The notes: a model not told the origin generated them from the sequence alone. A DNA stretch of 64,000 nucleotides from an uncultured Bacteroidales bacterium (GCA_903923925.1 CAIXZF010000109.1:1-64000); one strand, 5' to 3'. Counted from the stretch's first letter, positions 35,555 through 42,397 are shown. Numbers and translations: made by a program.

Positions 35555-35686
35555 ATGCAGGAATTTTTGACCACCACTTTCACCCGGCAAGATTTAAAGG
35601 ATCTCATTTTGGAAGCAATTATTGAGCGAGAAATCCCAAAGGCTGAAGGTAATGCTGTAAAGTGTTATTCAATTACTGAACCGTAG
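35555..35686 (+). CDS. Conserved 43-residue small protein, second copy
   Basis: Same reading frame as 33173-33304 with minor substitutions (KDLILEAIIEREIPKAEGNA). Divergent from the 35072 antitoxin, separated from it by 66 bases that contain the antitoxin -7 element. Ends right before the cassette tail that starts with GAAAAATGTGCAAAATC. Confidence 0.5.
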   Translation: MQEFLTTTFTRQDLKDLILEAIIEREIPKAEGNAVKCYSITEP

Positions 35687-35780
35687 AAAAATGTGCAAAA
35701 TCTTTATCTATTCTTTATCACCTGCCAAGAAAAACCCCTGCAAATGTATTATTTACAGAGGTTTAAGTCACTTTCGTGTG

Positions 35781-35932
35781 TGGTGTCGACTGGAGTTGAC
35801 TTAATTTCCCGACAGGCTTCGCAATATGTCTATATTGTCAGATTATCATGTAGTTGCAAATTTCTCAAAATCCGTCATTTCGCAATATTGAGCAAAATTT
35901 CGCACTATTTCTGGCACATTATTGGCACACAT
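35781..35932. repeat. att copy 2: tRNA-Phe 3' fragment plus arm, 152 bp
   Basis: Starts TGGTGTCGACTGGAGTTGA (one A-to-G change from the tRNA), then a region shared with copies 3 to 6 that ends in CTGGCACATTATTGGCACAC and AT. The arm has an inverted repeat around ATTTCTCAA...TTGAGCAAA and a direct repeat of TGGCACA eleven bases apart. Total length equals that of the other four arms, 152 bases. Confidence 0.8.
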
Positions 35933-36019
35933 GTAAGGAGTATGTTTGTAAGTGTAAATGATAATGATCATTTCTCTACCCTGCTCTTTAAAAGTGAAAA
36001 TTCCTAGTATGAGATTACA

Positions 36020-36135
36020 AATTTTATTTCATGACAATGGTTGATAAAACAAGATAATGTAGTATATATGTCAACACTGCCAACCTTTGTAATCAAAAGC
36101 TGGCATCATTCAGAGACGAATTTGTTGCAATATGA
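36020..36135 (+). pseudogene. Remnant of an XRE-ImmA/IrrE and PIN toxin module
   Basis: Bases about 36020-36080 match the upstream region of the gene at 37709 (AACAATGGTTGATAAAACAA then a mutated -7 TATATATG), and 36090-36130 match the last codons of that gene and the start of the PIN gene (AAGCTGGCATCATTCAG, GACGAATTTGTTGCAATATGAAAG). Everything between is deleted, roughly 1 kb. It shows that this cassette once carried the same module as the neighbour, now replaced by the ART-like pair. Confidence 0.7.
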
Positions 36136-36192
36136 AAGTTAGCTTGGAATGTTTTATTGCAATTTCAAAGCAAAGTATGGTTGGGTGGTATC

Positions 36193-36828
36193 TTACGGAT
36201 TAAAATCGATTTCTTTTCGAGGCAAGAAGAACCCTTTTATACAATTCATATTGCGAATACAAAGTTGAATGTGGCTTTTTGATTGTATTCCAGCACCAGG
36301 GAAAGCAGGTCCCCCTTCTGTAAATACTCCTCTTGCAGAATCAAAATGAATGAAATTACTAAACCCTTTAGTGGAAATATCTACTTCTATTTGTTCTTTG
36401 ATTTTCTGATGTGTATATTCAATTACAGCACAATCAAGTTCTCGCAAAATCTTATCCTTAAACAAATCTGTTTTAATATCCCTATTCTCTGGCATAGTCA
36501 TCCCAAGTATTTTATACGACTCTTCCATTAAATTGTAGTACTCACTTACTAAATTGATAAATTTTGAATCGATCAAATCCAGACAATAATCCAGACTTAG
36601 AACAGCACCAATAACTGCTGCGGATTTTATTTCCCCTCTTTTTTCCTTGTCTTTTGCCCACTGTAAGGCTCTGTCATAATTATTCTCCCAAAAATAGATT
36701 CCATGACCAAGCCAATCGTATGGTTTTTCGCTCTTGTGAATTATTTGGGGTCTTACAAGCAGTGAATTTTGGATTTCTTTATCACATCCGTGAAAACCAA
36801 CAATTAGATTACTTCGATTGTAATACAC
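36193..36828 (-). CDS. Putative ADP-ribosyltransferase-like toxin
   Basis: A 211-residue protein with YHG-like start (LIVGFHGCDKEIQNSL) and KSEKPYDWLGHGIYFWENNYDRALQWAKDK, patterns common to bacterial proteins of the PARP/ART-like fold that act as toxins (for example DUF3990-like). The end (IQLCIRNMNCIKGFFLPRK) is also shared by those proteins as I remember. The family is poorly characterised, so ADP-ribosylation is a guess. Its neighbour upstream on the same strand (36809-37000) overlaps it by 20 bases, which supports a toxin-antitoxin pair. Confidence 0.55.
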   Translation of the reverse strand: MYYNRSNLIVGFHGCDKEIQNSLLVRPQIIHKSEKPYDWLGHGIYFWENNYDRALQWAKDKEKRGEIKSAAVIGAVLSLDYCLDLIDSKFINLVSEYYNLMEESYKILGMTMPENRDIKTDLFKDKILRELDCAVIEYTHQKIKEQIEVDISTKGFSNFIHFDSARGVFTEGGPAFPGAGIQSKSHIQLCIRNMNCIKGFFLPRKEIDFNP

Positions 36829-37000
36829 TTGATTTATTCAGTTTAGCTAAATCTTTAAGTGCTTGATATTCGGTAGTATATTCAAAATTTTCATCAATAA
36901 TACCCGCTGAAATCAACGTGGCTTTTTCTGATTCCTTTCCAATTTTACGTTTAAGAATCTTAGCGAGATCAAGTAAGTTCTTTATATCTTGGTCTTTCAT
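36809..37000 (-). CDS. Putative antitoxin of the ART-like toxin
   Basis: Sixty-three residues from ATG 37000 (MKDQDIKNLLDLAKILKRKI...KATLISAGIIDENFEYTTEYQALKDLAKL). The motif ATLISAGIID is typical of small antitoxins or HTH-like proteins paired with toxins of this sort. An upstream in-frame start at 37054 adds 18 residues that do not look coding. The overlap with the toxin start and the order antitoxin-first fit type II systems. Confidence 0.6.
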   Translation of the reverse strand: MKDQDIKNLLDLAKILKRKIGKESEKATLISAGIIDENFEYTTEYQALKDLAKLNKSSVLQSK

Positions 37001-37021
37001 AGGGCATTTTGTTTTACATTG

Positions 37022-37029
37022 CAAAGATA
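37022..37029 (-). promoter_or_regulatory. -7 promoter element of the ART-like pair
   Basis: TATCTTTG on the minus strand, 22 bases before the antitoxin ATG at 37000; matches TAnnTTTG. No confident TTTG -33 element at the usual spacing. Confidence 0.4.
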
Positions 37030-37054
37030 AGCAATAAGGGAATAGATTCGGCAA

Positions 37055-37396
37055 AGCAGAGTATAGTTGTTGTATGCTTTTTTAGATGGAATCTTTCATT
37101 TCTTTATTTACATCATTCCTATCCAGATTTGGTTCAATTCCAAGCGTTTTTCACCAAGCAAGTTTACTTATAAGTGTATTTAACAGAAAGTAAGCACAAT
37201 TCACGATATATCGTTTGTTTATATGTGTAAATAACGCAAGAGAGTCAAAAAGAGATCGTTATCTTTGCTCAACTAAATCTGTTTTGGGAACTGAACCGTA
37301 GAAAAATGTGCAAAATCTTTATCTATTCTTTATCACCTGCCAAGAAAAAACCCCTGCAAATGATTGAGTTACAGGGGTTTAAGTCACTTTCGTGTG
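37055..37396. other. Gap with cassette tail
   Basis: The first 230 bases are AT-rich without an ORF; they contain the palindromic word ACGATATATCGT at 37203-37214. From 37286 the sequence matches the tail of the two units to the left: ACTGAACCGTAGAAAAATG (the last codons of the 43-residue ORF only) through GTGCAAAATCTTTATC, a CCCCTG hairpin at 37348-37380 and the att copy at 37397. Confidence 0.5.
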
Positions 37397-37548
37397 TGGT
37401 GTCGACTGGAGTTGACTTAATTTCCCGATAGGCTTCGCAATATGTTGTCAAGACATGAATATCAGGCGATTACAAATTTCTCAATTTCCCTCATTTCCCA
37501 ATATTGAGAAATATTTCGCACTATTTTGGGCACATTATTGGCACACAT
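37397..37548. repeat. att copy 3: tRNA-Phe 3' fragment plus arm, 152 bp
   Basis: Starts TGGTGTCGACTGGAGTTGA and ends GGGCACATTATTGGCACACA then T. The arm is closest to copy 5 (both contain AGGCTTCGCAATATGTTGTC and AAGACATGAATATCAGGCG). Length 152 bases, identical to the other arms. Confidence 0.82.
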
Positions 37549-37656
37549 AGAAGGTGCGTGCATGTTATTGTAAATGATCAGGGTCATTTCTTTAACCTGT
37601 TCTTTAAAAGGGAAAATCCCCGCTATTAGATTACAAATTTTATTTCATAACAATGG

Positions 37657-37686
37657 TTGATAAAACAAAATAATATTGTATATTTG
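37657..37686 (+). promoter_or_regulatory. Consensus Bacteroidota promoter of the XRE-ImmA/IrrE gene
   Basis: TTG at 37657-37659, a 19-base spacer, then TATATTTG at 37679-37686, a perfect TAnnTTTG. It lies 23 bases before the TTG start. The same region with a damaged -7 is found in the remnant at 36020. Confidence 0.7.
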
Positions 37687-37708
37687 TCAACCCTAAACAA
37701 CAACACCC

Positions 37709-38755
37709 TTGAAAGACATTGTAGCAAAACGTATAAAAAGCGCAAGATTGATGGCTGGACTATCGTTGCGTGAACTATCTGAAGAGATTGGAAACGCTGT
37801 GAGTTATAATGCCATAGCTAAGTATGAAAAGGCTGAAATGATGCCTGATAGCAAGGTGTTGCTGGTTTTATCCAAAGCACTTCAAGTTAAGCCTGACTAC
37901 TTTTTTAGACCGTACTCTTTAGAAATACAAGATATCGCCTTTAGGAAGAGGAAAAAGCTTGGTGTTAAGAAGGTGAATTCTTTGAAAGAAGAGATTACTG
38001 ATTCTGTATCCCGCTACATTGAGGTAGAGCAGTTGTTGAACATTGAGACTGCCTTCCAGAATCCTATTCGTGATTTATTAATTACTGATAGTGAAGATGT
38101 TGAGTTGGCAGTTAACCAGTTAATAGCTGCTTGGAAGATCGGAATTAACGCTATACCAAACGTTATTGATATTTTAGAAGATAAAGAAATAAAGGTCGTT
38201 GAGATTGATGCCCCTGTTGAATTTGATGGAATGTCTGGATGGGCTGACAAGCAAATACCGATCATCGTAATCAACAAGAATTACGAAAATGAAAGGAAGC
38301 GATTTACTGCTTTGCATGAACTGGGTCATATTTTGTTAAATTTCAGCCCCGAACTTTCTGAAAAGGAACAAGAAAAGCTATGCCACAGGTTTGCTGGTTC
38401 TTTACTTATTCCCAAAGAGACTTTTTGCTCAGAACTTGGGGTCAAGAGAAATACTATCAGCAGGGCAGAACTTATAAACCTGAAAGAAACCTATGGTTTA
38501 TCTATTCAGGCAATAATGGCAAGGGCAAGGGATCTTGAAGTGATTTCACCTTACTATTATCAACAGTTCTGCATCCAAATTTCAGGGAACAGGGTAGAAG
38601 AAAATTTGGGTCGTTTTATTTGTAAGGAGCGGTCTAATAGGTTCAGGAATTTAGTATTCCGTGCAGCCGCCGAAGAAATTATATCAATGAGCAAGGCTGC
38701 CAATCTATGCAATCAGAAGCTAGCATCATTCAGGGACGAATTTGTTGCCATATGA
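37709..38755 (+). CDS. XRE HTH - ImmA/IrrE metallopeptidase protein (antitoxin-type)
   Basis: A 348-residue protein with a TTG start. Residues 1-70 are a Cro/C1-type HTH (AKRIKSARLMAGLSLRELSE...VLLVLSKALQVKPDYFF). The C-terminal half holds the COG2856 zinc metallopeptidase motif HELGHILLNF (HExxH) and LCHRFAGSLLIPKETF, as in ImmA/IrrE. Such fusions pair with PIN or other toxins as antitoxin-like regulators and cleave a partner or repressor. The next gene, a PIN-domain protein, starts in the last four bases (ATGA overlap), so the two are one unit. The promoter is consensus. Confidence 0.85.
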   Translation: MKDIVAKRIKSARLMAGLSLRELSEEIGNAVSYNAIAKYEKAEMMPDSKVLLVLSKALQVKPDYFFRPYSLEIQDIAFRKRKKLGVKKVNSLKEEITDSVSRYIEVEQLLNIETAFQNPIRDLLITDSEDVELAVNQLIAAWKIGINAIPNVIDILEDKEIKVVEIDAPVEFDGMSGWADKQIPIIVINKNYENERKRFTALHELGHILLNFSPELSEKEQEKLCHRFAGSLLIPKETFCSELGVKRNTISRAELINLKETYGLSIQAIMARARDLEVISPYYYQQFCIQISGNRVEENLGRFICKERSNRFRNLVFRAAAEEIISMSKAANLCNQKLASFRDEFVAI

Positions 38756-39261
38756 AAGTAGTTGTTAATGATGCCAATATCCTAATTGACCTTATTAAGT
38801 TGCAACTACTTCCACATTTTTTCGCACTTGCCTGGGAATTTCATACGACTTCACTTGTACTGGACGAACTGTATGATAACCAACAGGAGGCTTATGCTGC
38901 TTATATTGATAATAATCGGTTAACTATTGATGATCTTGATGGCGATGAGCTTTCTGTTTTATTGGATTTCAGGATGGAGAAACCGCAGCTATCAGAACAA
39001 GATTGCTCGGCGATTCTTTTATCACTGAAGACTGATGGGTTGCTAATTAGTAGTGATAAAAATCTAAGAGAGTTCGCAAAAGCTAAAGGATTGGAAGTTC
39101 ATGGTCATCTATGGCTCTTTGACCAAATGGTGGATGCAAATACAATAACACCATTACGTGCGGCTGAAAAACTGGAAGAACTGAAACACTTTGTCAATCC
39201 CAGATTACATTTACCCGATGCAGAATACCAAAAAAGAATTAATCTTTGGAAAAGGCTTTAG
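38752..39261 (+). CDS. PIN-domain protein (VapC-like ribonuclease)
   Basis: A 169-residue protein starting at ATG 38752, overlapping the previous stop. PIN-domain motifs are visible: KVVVNDANILIDL (first acidic residues), LVLDELYDNQ and LSEQDCSAILLSLKTDGLLISSDKNLREFAK, the last containing the conserved acidic DKxL motif. PIN proteins are Mg-dependent ribonucleases and act as toxins in many pairs. The partner would be the ImmA/IrrE-type protein just upstream. A longer in-frame start at 38707 would overlap that gene by 49 bases and is less likely. Confidence 0.8.
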   Translation: MKVVVNDANILIDLIKLQLLPHFFALAWEFHTTSLVLDELYDNQQEAYAAYIDNNRLTIDDLDGDELSVLLDFRMEKPQLSEQDCSAILLSLKTDGLLISSDKNLREFAKAKGLEVHGHLWLFDQMVDANTITPLRAAEKLEELKHFVNPRLHLPDAEYQKRINLWKRL

Positions 39262-39382
39262 CCGCTTTTTTGATGCGTGCAAGGGTTTTAAGATCAAAAT
39301 TGATCCCTTCGATCTTAGCAGATGCAATGGCATTATTGAATATGGCATCGAAAGAAGGTTTGTTAACGGCCTTGGTTTTCAT
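39239..39382 (-). CDS. Small 47-residue protein, antitoxin VbhA-like
   Basis: MKTKAVNKPSFDAIFNNAIA then SAKIEGINFD and an alanine/lysine-rich helix. The ASAKIEG core resembles VbhA-type antitoxins of Fic proteins, a weak match by eye. It is preceded on its own strand by TATATTTG (39387-39394), a perfect -7 element that sits only a few bases from the ATG. It overlaps the tail of the PIN gene by 23 bases. No Fic gene is nearby, so it may be an orphan. Confidence 0.45.
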   Translation of the reverse strand: MKTKAVNKPSFDAIFNNAIASAKIEGINFDLKTLARIKKAAKAFSKD

Positions 39383-39421
39383 ATTACAAATATAGTGAAA
39401 AATTTACTTAAAGGTTTTATA

Positions 39422-39637
39422 ATGAAATCAATTATTATCTTCATTCAGTGTGCAATAGCCAGTAATTTATCTTGTTCAATCAAAGGAGATTATAAGGAAC
39501 TTGGAAAAGGGCATTTTATAACTGCTAAAGGAGCTGGTTGGCGTGACATCCTTAATCACGATGGGAAACACAAGGATGTGCCTCAAGACATTATGGAATA
39601 TTACACAATAAAAAACAAAGCCCCTGTAAGTATTTGA
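39422..39637 (+). pseudogene. Truncated copy of the cassette lipoprotein (full copy at 40534)
   Basis: Begins MKSIIIFIQCAIASNLSCSI, a lipoprotein signal, followed by GDYKELGKGHFI and DILNHDGKHKDVPQDIMEYY, which match the intact gene at 40534 (GDYKELGKGYFI, DILNHDGKHKDVPPDIVEYN). After about 60 residues the match stops and the frame runs into the cassette terminator sequence. The tail of the protein is lost, cut exactly at the cassette end. Confidence 0.65.
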
Positions 39638-39650
39638 CTAACAGGGGCTT
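39618..39650. terminator. Hairpin before att copy 4, identical to that of the tRNA
   Basis: AAGCCCCTGT and ACAGGGGCTT form a perfect 10-bp stem with a 13-base loop. Sequence from the hairpin through GGGG to the att core is identical to that beside the tRNA at 46667-46710, so this tail was copied or exchanged recently. Confidence 0.7.
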
Positions 39651-39661
39651 ATCTTTCGGGG

Positions 39662-39813
39662 TGGTGTCGACTGGAATTGAATAAAATTCTCAGTAGGCTT
39701 CGCACCATGGTTATAATCTCTGATTATCATGTAGTTGCAAATTTCTCAAATTCTGTCATTTCGCAATATTGAGTAATATTTCTCACTATATCTGGCACAT
39801 TATTGGCACACAT
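39662..39813. repeat. att copy 4: tRNA-Phe 3' fragment plus arm, 152 bp
   Basis: Starts TGGTGTCGACTGGAATTGA, matching the tRNA exactly. Arm ends CTGGCACATTATTGGCACAC and AT. It shares TTATCATGTAGTTGCAAATT with copy 2. Length 152 bases. Confidence 0.82.
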
Positions 39814-39879
39814 ACAGGTTGAAACGATGTGTATTTTGTAGATTCTTCCACGAAAAAATAATTAGTCCAGTGGTCATAG

Positions 39880-39903
39880 AAAGGTATTATTTGTATTACC
39901 TTT
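39880..39903. promoter_or_regulatory. Operator palindrome and promoter of the first hicAB copy
   Basis: AAAGGTA ... TACCTTT dyad (arms 7 bp, 24 bases overall) that overlaps the -7 element TACCTTTG, 17 bases before hicA. The identical sequence precedes the second hicAB copy at 41664. HicB C-terminal HTH proteins commonly repress their own operon at such a site. Confidence 0.65.
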
Positions 39904-39920
39904 GTAAAAAGTTTACCTGG

Positions 39921-40106
39921 ATGAAGGTTAAGGAGGTCATCAAGATCATTGAGAAAAATGGATGGACAATGGTCGCCCAAAAAGGGAGCCATCGGCAGTA
40001 CAAAAACCCCGATCTTCCAGGACGGGTGACAATACCTGGCAATCTGAATGATGATATCCCGAAAGGAACTTTAAACTCAATTTTAAGGCAGGCAGGATTA
40101 ATATAA
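39921..40106 (+). CDS. hicA: HicA mRNA-interferase toxin
   Basis: Sixty-one residues with the HicA fold: MKVKEVIKIIEKNGWTMVAQ, then the catalytic-histidine motif GSHRQYKNP, then RVTIPGNLNDDIPKGTLNSI and a final alanine/glycine-rich helix. HicA cleaves mRNA and tmRNA; HicB neutralises it. The start chosen is the ATG at 39921 (an upstream in-frame ATG at 39819 is inside the att arm and not supported). It is followed 12 bases later by hicB. The second copy at 41705 differs by one residue. Confidence 0.9.
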   Translation: MKVKEVIKIIEKNGWTMVAQKGSHRQYKNPDLPGRVTIPGNLNDDIPKGTLNSILRQAGLI

Positions 40107-40118
40107 AGGAGAAGAAAA

Positions 40119-40523
40119 ATGGAAAAGGTCGTCGTCATTATCGAAAAATCAAATACAGGATATTCTGCTTATCTACCTGATCTACATGGGTGTGTGAGCA
40201 CCGCTGCCACTATCGATGAAATCAAAACCAATATTGCGGAAGCTATCAATTTTCACCTGGAAGGGATGGCGGAAGATAAACTTCCTGTTCCAGCCCAGTT
40301 CAAGAAGCAATACAGCTTACTGTACTCTTTTGATGTAGAAACCTTCCTCAACTATTACAACCACATTTTCACCAGGAGAGCCTTATCTAAACTCACAGGT
40401 ATCAATGAAAGCCTGTTAAGCCAATATGCTTCGGGATTAAAGCATCCCCGACCAGCGCAATCAAAAAAGATTGAAGTGGGGCTCCACCAGCTGGCGAATG
40501 AGTTGTTGCAGATTTCGCTGTAA
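40119..40523 (+). CDS. hicB: HicB antitoxin
   Basis: A 134-residue antitoxin with an AAGGAG-like ribosome site before its ATG. Residues 1-60 are the HicB RNase-H-like fold (VIIEKSNTGYSAYLPDLHGC, TIDEIKTNIAEAINFHLEG). The end is an HTH (ALSKLTGINESLLSQYASGLKHPRPAQSKK) that would bind the operator upstream. Very similar to the antitoxin at 41903; a tail of a third copy lies at 32134. Confidence 0.9.
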   Translation: MEKVVVIIEKSNTGYSAYLPDLHGCVSTAATIDEIKTNIAEAINFHLEGMAEDKLPVPAQFKKQYSLLYSFDVETFLNYYNHIFTRRALSKLTGINESLLSQYASGLKHPRPAQSKKIEVGLHQLANELLQISL

Positions 40524-40533
40524 GAGGATAAAA

Positions 40534-40932
40534 ATGAGATCAGTACTTATCTTTATTGTGCTTGCATTTTCCTTCTATTCATCTTGTTCCTCTGGTGGAG
40601 ATTATAAGGAACTGGGGAAGGGGTATTTTATAAGACATGACGGATGTGACATCCTTAATCACGATGGTAAGCATAAAGATGTACCACCCGATATTGTGGA
40701 ATACAACTATGACAGGAATTTCATCATTGCTGCACAAAGGCCAAACCAGGTCGATGATGCCATCTATAATATTTTTCCAGAATATCCATTGGGTAGGGAC
40801 ACTATTTATTATTGGCTCATTGTCAAAGATCTTGACCTGGAATTAGGACCTTTATCAAAATCGGAATTTAATAACGCTAGAATCCTGTACAAAGTGGACG
40901 AGGATCTTCAATTAAAACCAGTAAATGAATAG
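40534..40932 (+). CDS. Hypothetical lipoprotein
   Basis: A 132-residue protein with a lipoprotein signal (MRSVLIFIVLAFSFYSSC, Cys at 18). The mature part (GDYKELGKGYFI, DILNHDGKHKDVPPDIVEYN, YPLGRDTIYYWLIVKDLDLELGP) is not a known family. A truncated paralogue is at 39422. It lies 10 bases after hicB, so it may be transcribed with it. Immunity or surface-exclusion roles are possible but unsupported. Confidence 0.6.
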   Translation: MRSVLIFIVLAFSFYSSCSSGGDYKELGKGYFIRHDGCDILNHDGKHKDVPPDIVEYNYDRNFIIAAQRPNQVDDAIYNIFPEYPLGRDTIYYWLIVKDLDLELGPLSKSEFNNARILYKVDEDLQLKPVNE

Positions 40933-40935
40933 CTA

Positions 40936-41370
40936 ATGAAGAGGATTGTCATAATCATCGTACTTTGTCTTTTAGCCATTCTTGTTTATCGCTTAATTTT
41001 CTCTTACAGAATCGTAGCATTAGCGAATGACGGCGATCTTAAATACAAAGTCGGGACAGTGACATATTTTGCCCGTCCTCCTTTAAGTATTATTAATCCA
41101 TTTAAAAAAGGTGAAATTCTTAATAAGATAAATTCCTATTGTCAATCCTCTGAATTTGGCATTTTCTACGAGAAAAATAATTACCAAAAATATACCCTAA
41201 TTAATGTAAAGCTGGTAAAGAAACTTGCCCTCGATAAATCATTTATAATTTCGGCAATAAAAGAGGATAATCGGAATTTAATTATTCTGGTTTCCAGCAA
41301 AACCAATAATGAGTTTGAGTTAGTTTTCACTTTTGATCCTGAAATGAATGAAATCGTGGGATTCTATTAA
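40936..41370 (+). CDS. Hypothetical single-pass membrane protein
   Basis: A 144-residue protein with one N-terminal helix (RIVIIIVLCLLAILVYRLIF) and a soluble remainder with mixed alpha/beta feel (YFARPPLSIINPFKKG, NLIILVSSKTNNEFELVFTFD). No family recognised. Starts 3 bases after the previous stop, so translation is coupled with the lipoprotein. Likely last gene of this cassette, ending 34 bases before the hairpin. Confidence 0.55.
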   Translation: MKRIVIIIVLCLLAILVYRLIFSYRIVALANDGDLKYKVGTVTYFARPPLSIINPFKKGEILNKINSYCQSSEFGIFYEKNNYQKYTLINVKLVKKLALDKSFIISAIKEDNRNLIILVSSKTNNEFELVFTFDPEMNEIVGFY

Positions 41371-41404
41371 ACGCTAACTTTTTGGTATTGCTGCAATAAC
41401 AAAA

Positions 41405-41431
41405 CCCCTGCAAGCACTTGACTTACAGGGG
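41405..41431. terminator. Hairpin before att copy 5
   Basis: CCCCTGCAAG and CTTACAGGGG form a stem with a 7-base loop, followed by GCTTATCTTTCGGGG, as next to the tRNA. Confidence 0.6.
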
Positions 41432-41445
41432 CTTATCTTTCGGGG

Positions 41446-41597
41446 TGGTGTCGACTGGAATTGACTTAATTTCCCGATAGGCTTCGCAATATGTTGTCAA
41501 GACATGAATATCAGGCGGTTACAAATTTCTCAATTTCCATCATTTCCCAATATTGAGGAATATTTCGCACTATTTCTGGCACATTATTGGCACACAT
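41446..41597. repeat. att copy 5: tRNA-Phe 3' fragment plus arm, 152 bp
   Basis: Starts TGGTGTCGACTGGAATTGA, identical to the tRNA. The arm is almost the same as that of copy 3, with few changes. Ends CTGGCACATTATTGGCACAC and AT; 152 bases in all. Confidence 0.83.
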
Positions 41598-41663
41598 GCA
41601 GTGTAAGTCAATAGTTACTTTGTGGTTTCTTTACAGAAAAAAATAATTCACCATCAGTTACAA

Positions 41664-41687
41664 AAAGGTATTATTTGTATTACCTTT
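41664..41687. promoter_or_regulatory. Operator palindrome and promoter of the second hicAB copy
   Basis: The same 24-base AAAGGTA...TACCTTT dyad as at 39880, overlapping the -7 element TACCTTTG and lying 17 bases before hicA. Confidence 0.65.
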
Positions 41688-41704
41688 GCAAAAAGTTTGA
41701 CTGA

Positions 41705-41890
41705 ATGAAGGTTAAGGAGGTCATCAAGATCATTGAGAAAAATGGATGGACTATGGTCGCTCAAAAAGGCAGCCATCGGCAGTACAAAAACCCCGATCTT
41801 CCTGGACGGGTGACAATACCTGGCAATTTGAATGATGATATCCCGAAAGGAACCCTTAACTCAATATTGAAACAGGCAGGATTAATATAA
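41705..41890 (+). CDS. hicA: HicA mRNA-interferase toxin, second copy
   Basis: Sixty-one residues, differing from the 39921 protein only in one Arg-to-Lys change near the end (ILKQAGLI versus ILRQAGLI). The histidine motif GSHRQYKNP is kept. The gene is preceded by the same operator. Having two nearly identical hicAB cassettes side by side suggests tandem capture or duplication. Confidence 0.9.
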   Translation: MKVKEVIKIIEKNGWTMVAQKGSHRQYKNPDLPGRVTIPGNLNDDIPKGTLNSILKQAGLI

Positions 41891-41902
41891 AGCAACAGTA
41901 AA

Positions 41903-42307
41903 ATGGAAAAAGTCGTAGTCATTATCGAAAAATCAAATACAGGTTATTCAGCTTATCTTCCAGAACTGCCTGGTTGCGTGAGCACAGCCTCTACTATCGA
42001 TGAAATCAAAGCCAATATTGCAGAAGCAATCAACTTTCACCTGGAAGGAATGACGGAAGATAAACTTCACGTCCCAGCCCAGTTTAAGAAGCAATACAGC
42101 TTACAGTATTCTTTTGATGTTGAAACCTTCCTGAATTACTACAACCACATTTTTACCAGGAGAGCATTATCCAAACTGACAGGTATCAATGAAAGCCTGT
42201 TAAGCCAATATGCCTCTGGCTTAAAGCATCCCCGCCCAGCGCAATCGAAAAAGATTGAAGAAGGCCTTCACCAGCTAGCGAATGAGCTCTTGCAGATTTC
42301 GCTGTAG
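41903..42307 (+). CDS. hicB: HicB antitoxin, second copy
   Basis: A 134-residue protein, about 93 percent identical by eye to the 40119 copy, with changes such as LPELPGC for LPDLHGC and KIEEGL for KIEVGL. The HTH end is nearly unchanged, so the two repressors probably cross-regulate each other's operators. Confidence 0.9.
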   Translation: MEKVVVIIEKSNTGYSAYLPELPGCVSTASTIDEIKANIAEAINFHLEGMTEDKLHVPAQFKKQYSLQYSFDVETFLNYYNHIFTRRALSKLTGINESLLSQYASGLKHPRPAQSKKIEEGLHQLANELLQISL

Positions 42308-42397
42308 ATATTGTGACATTTGAAATTGAGGTTTCATGCCGCATTGTGTTTTGTAATCATGTATTGTTAATCAGGATCAAACTCTCCTAAGAACAAT

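Noticed and set aside
35693-36007. A 104-codon plus-strand ORF
   Set aside because: It runs through the cassette tail and the 152-bp arm, and nothing like it is kept in the other arms.
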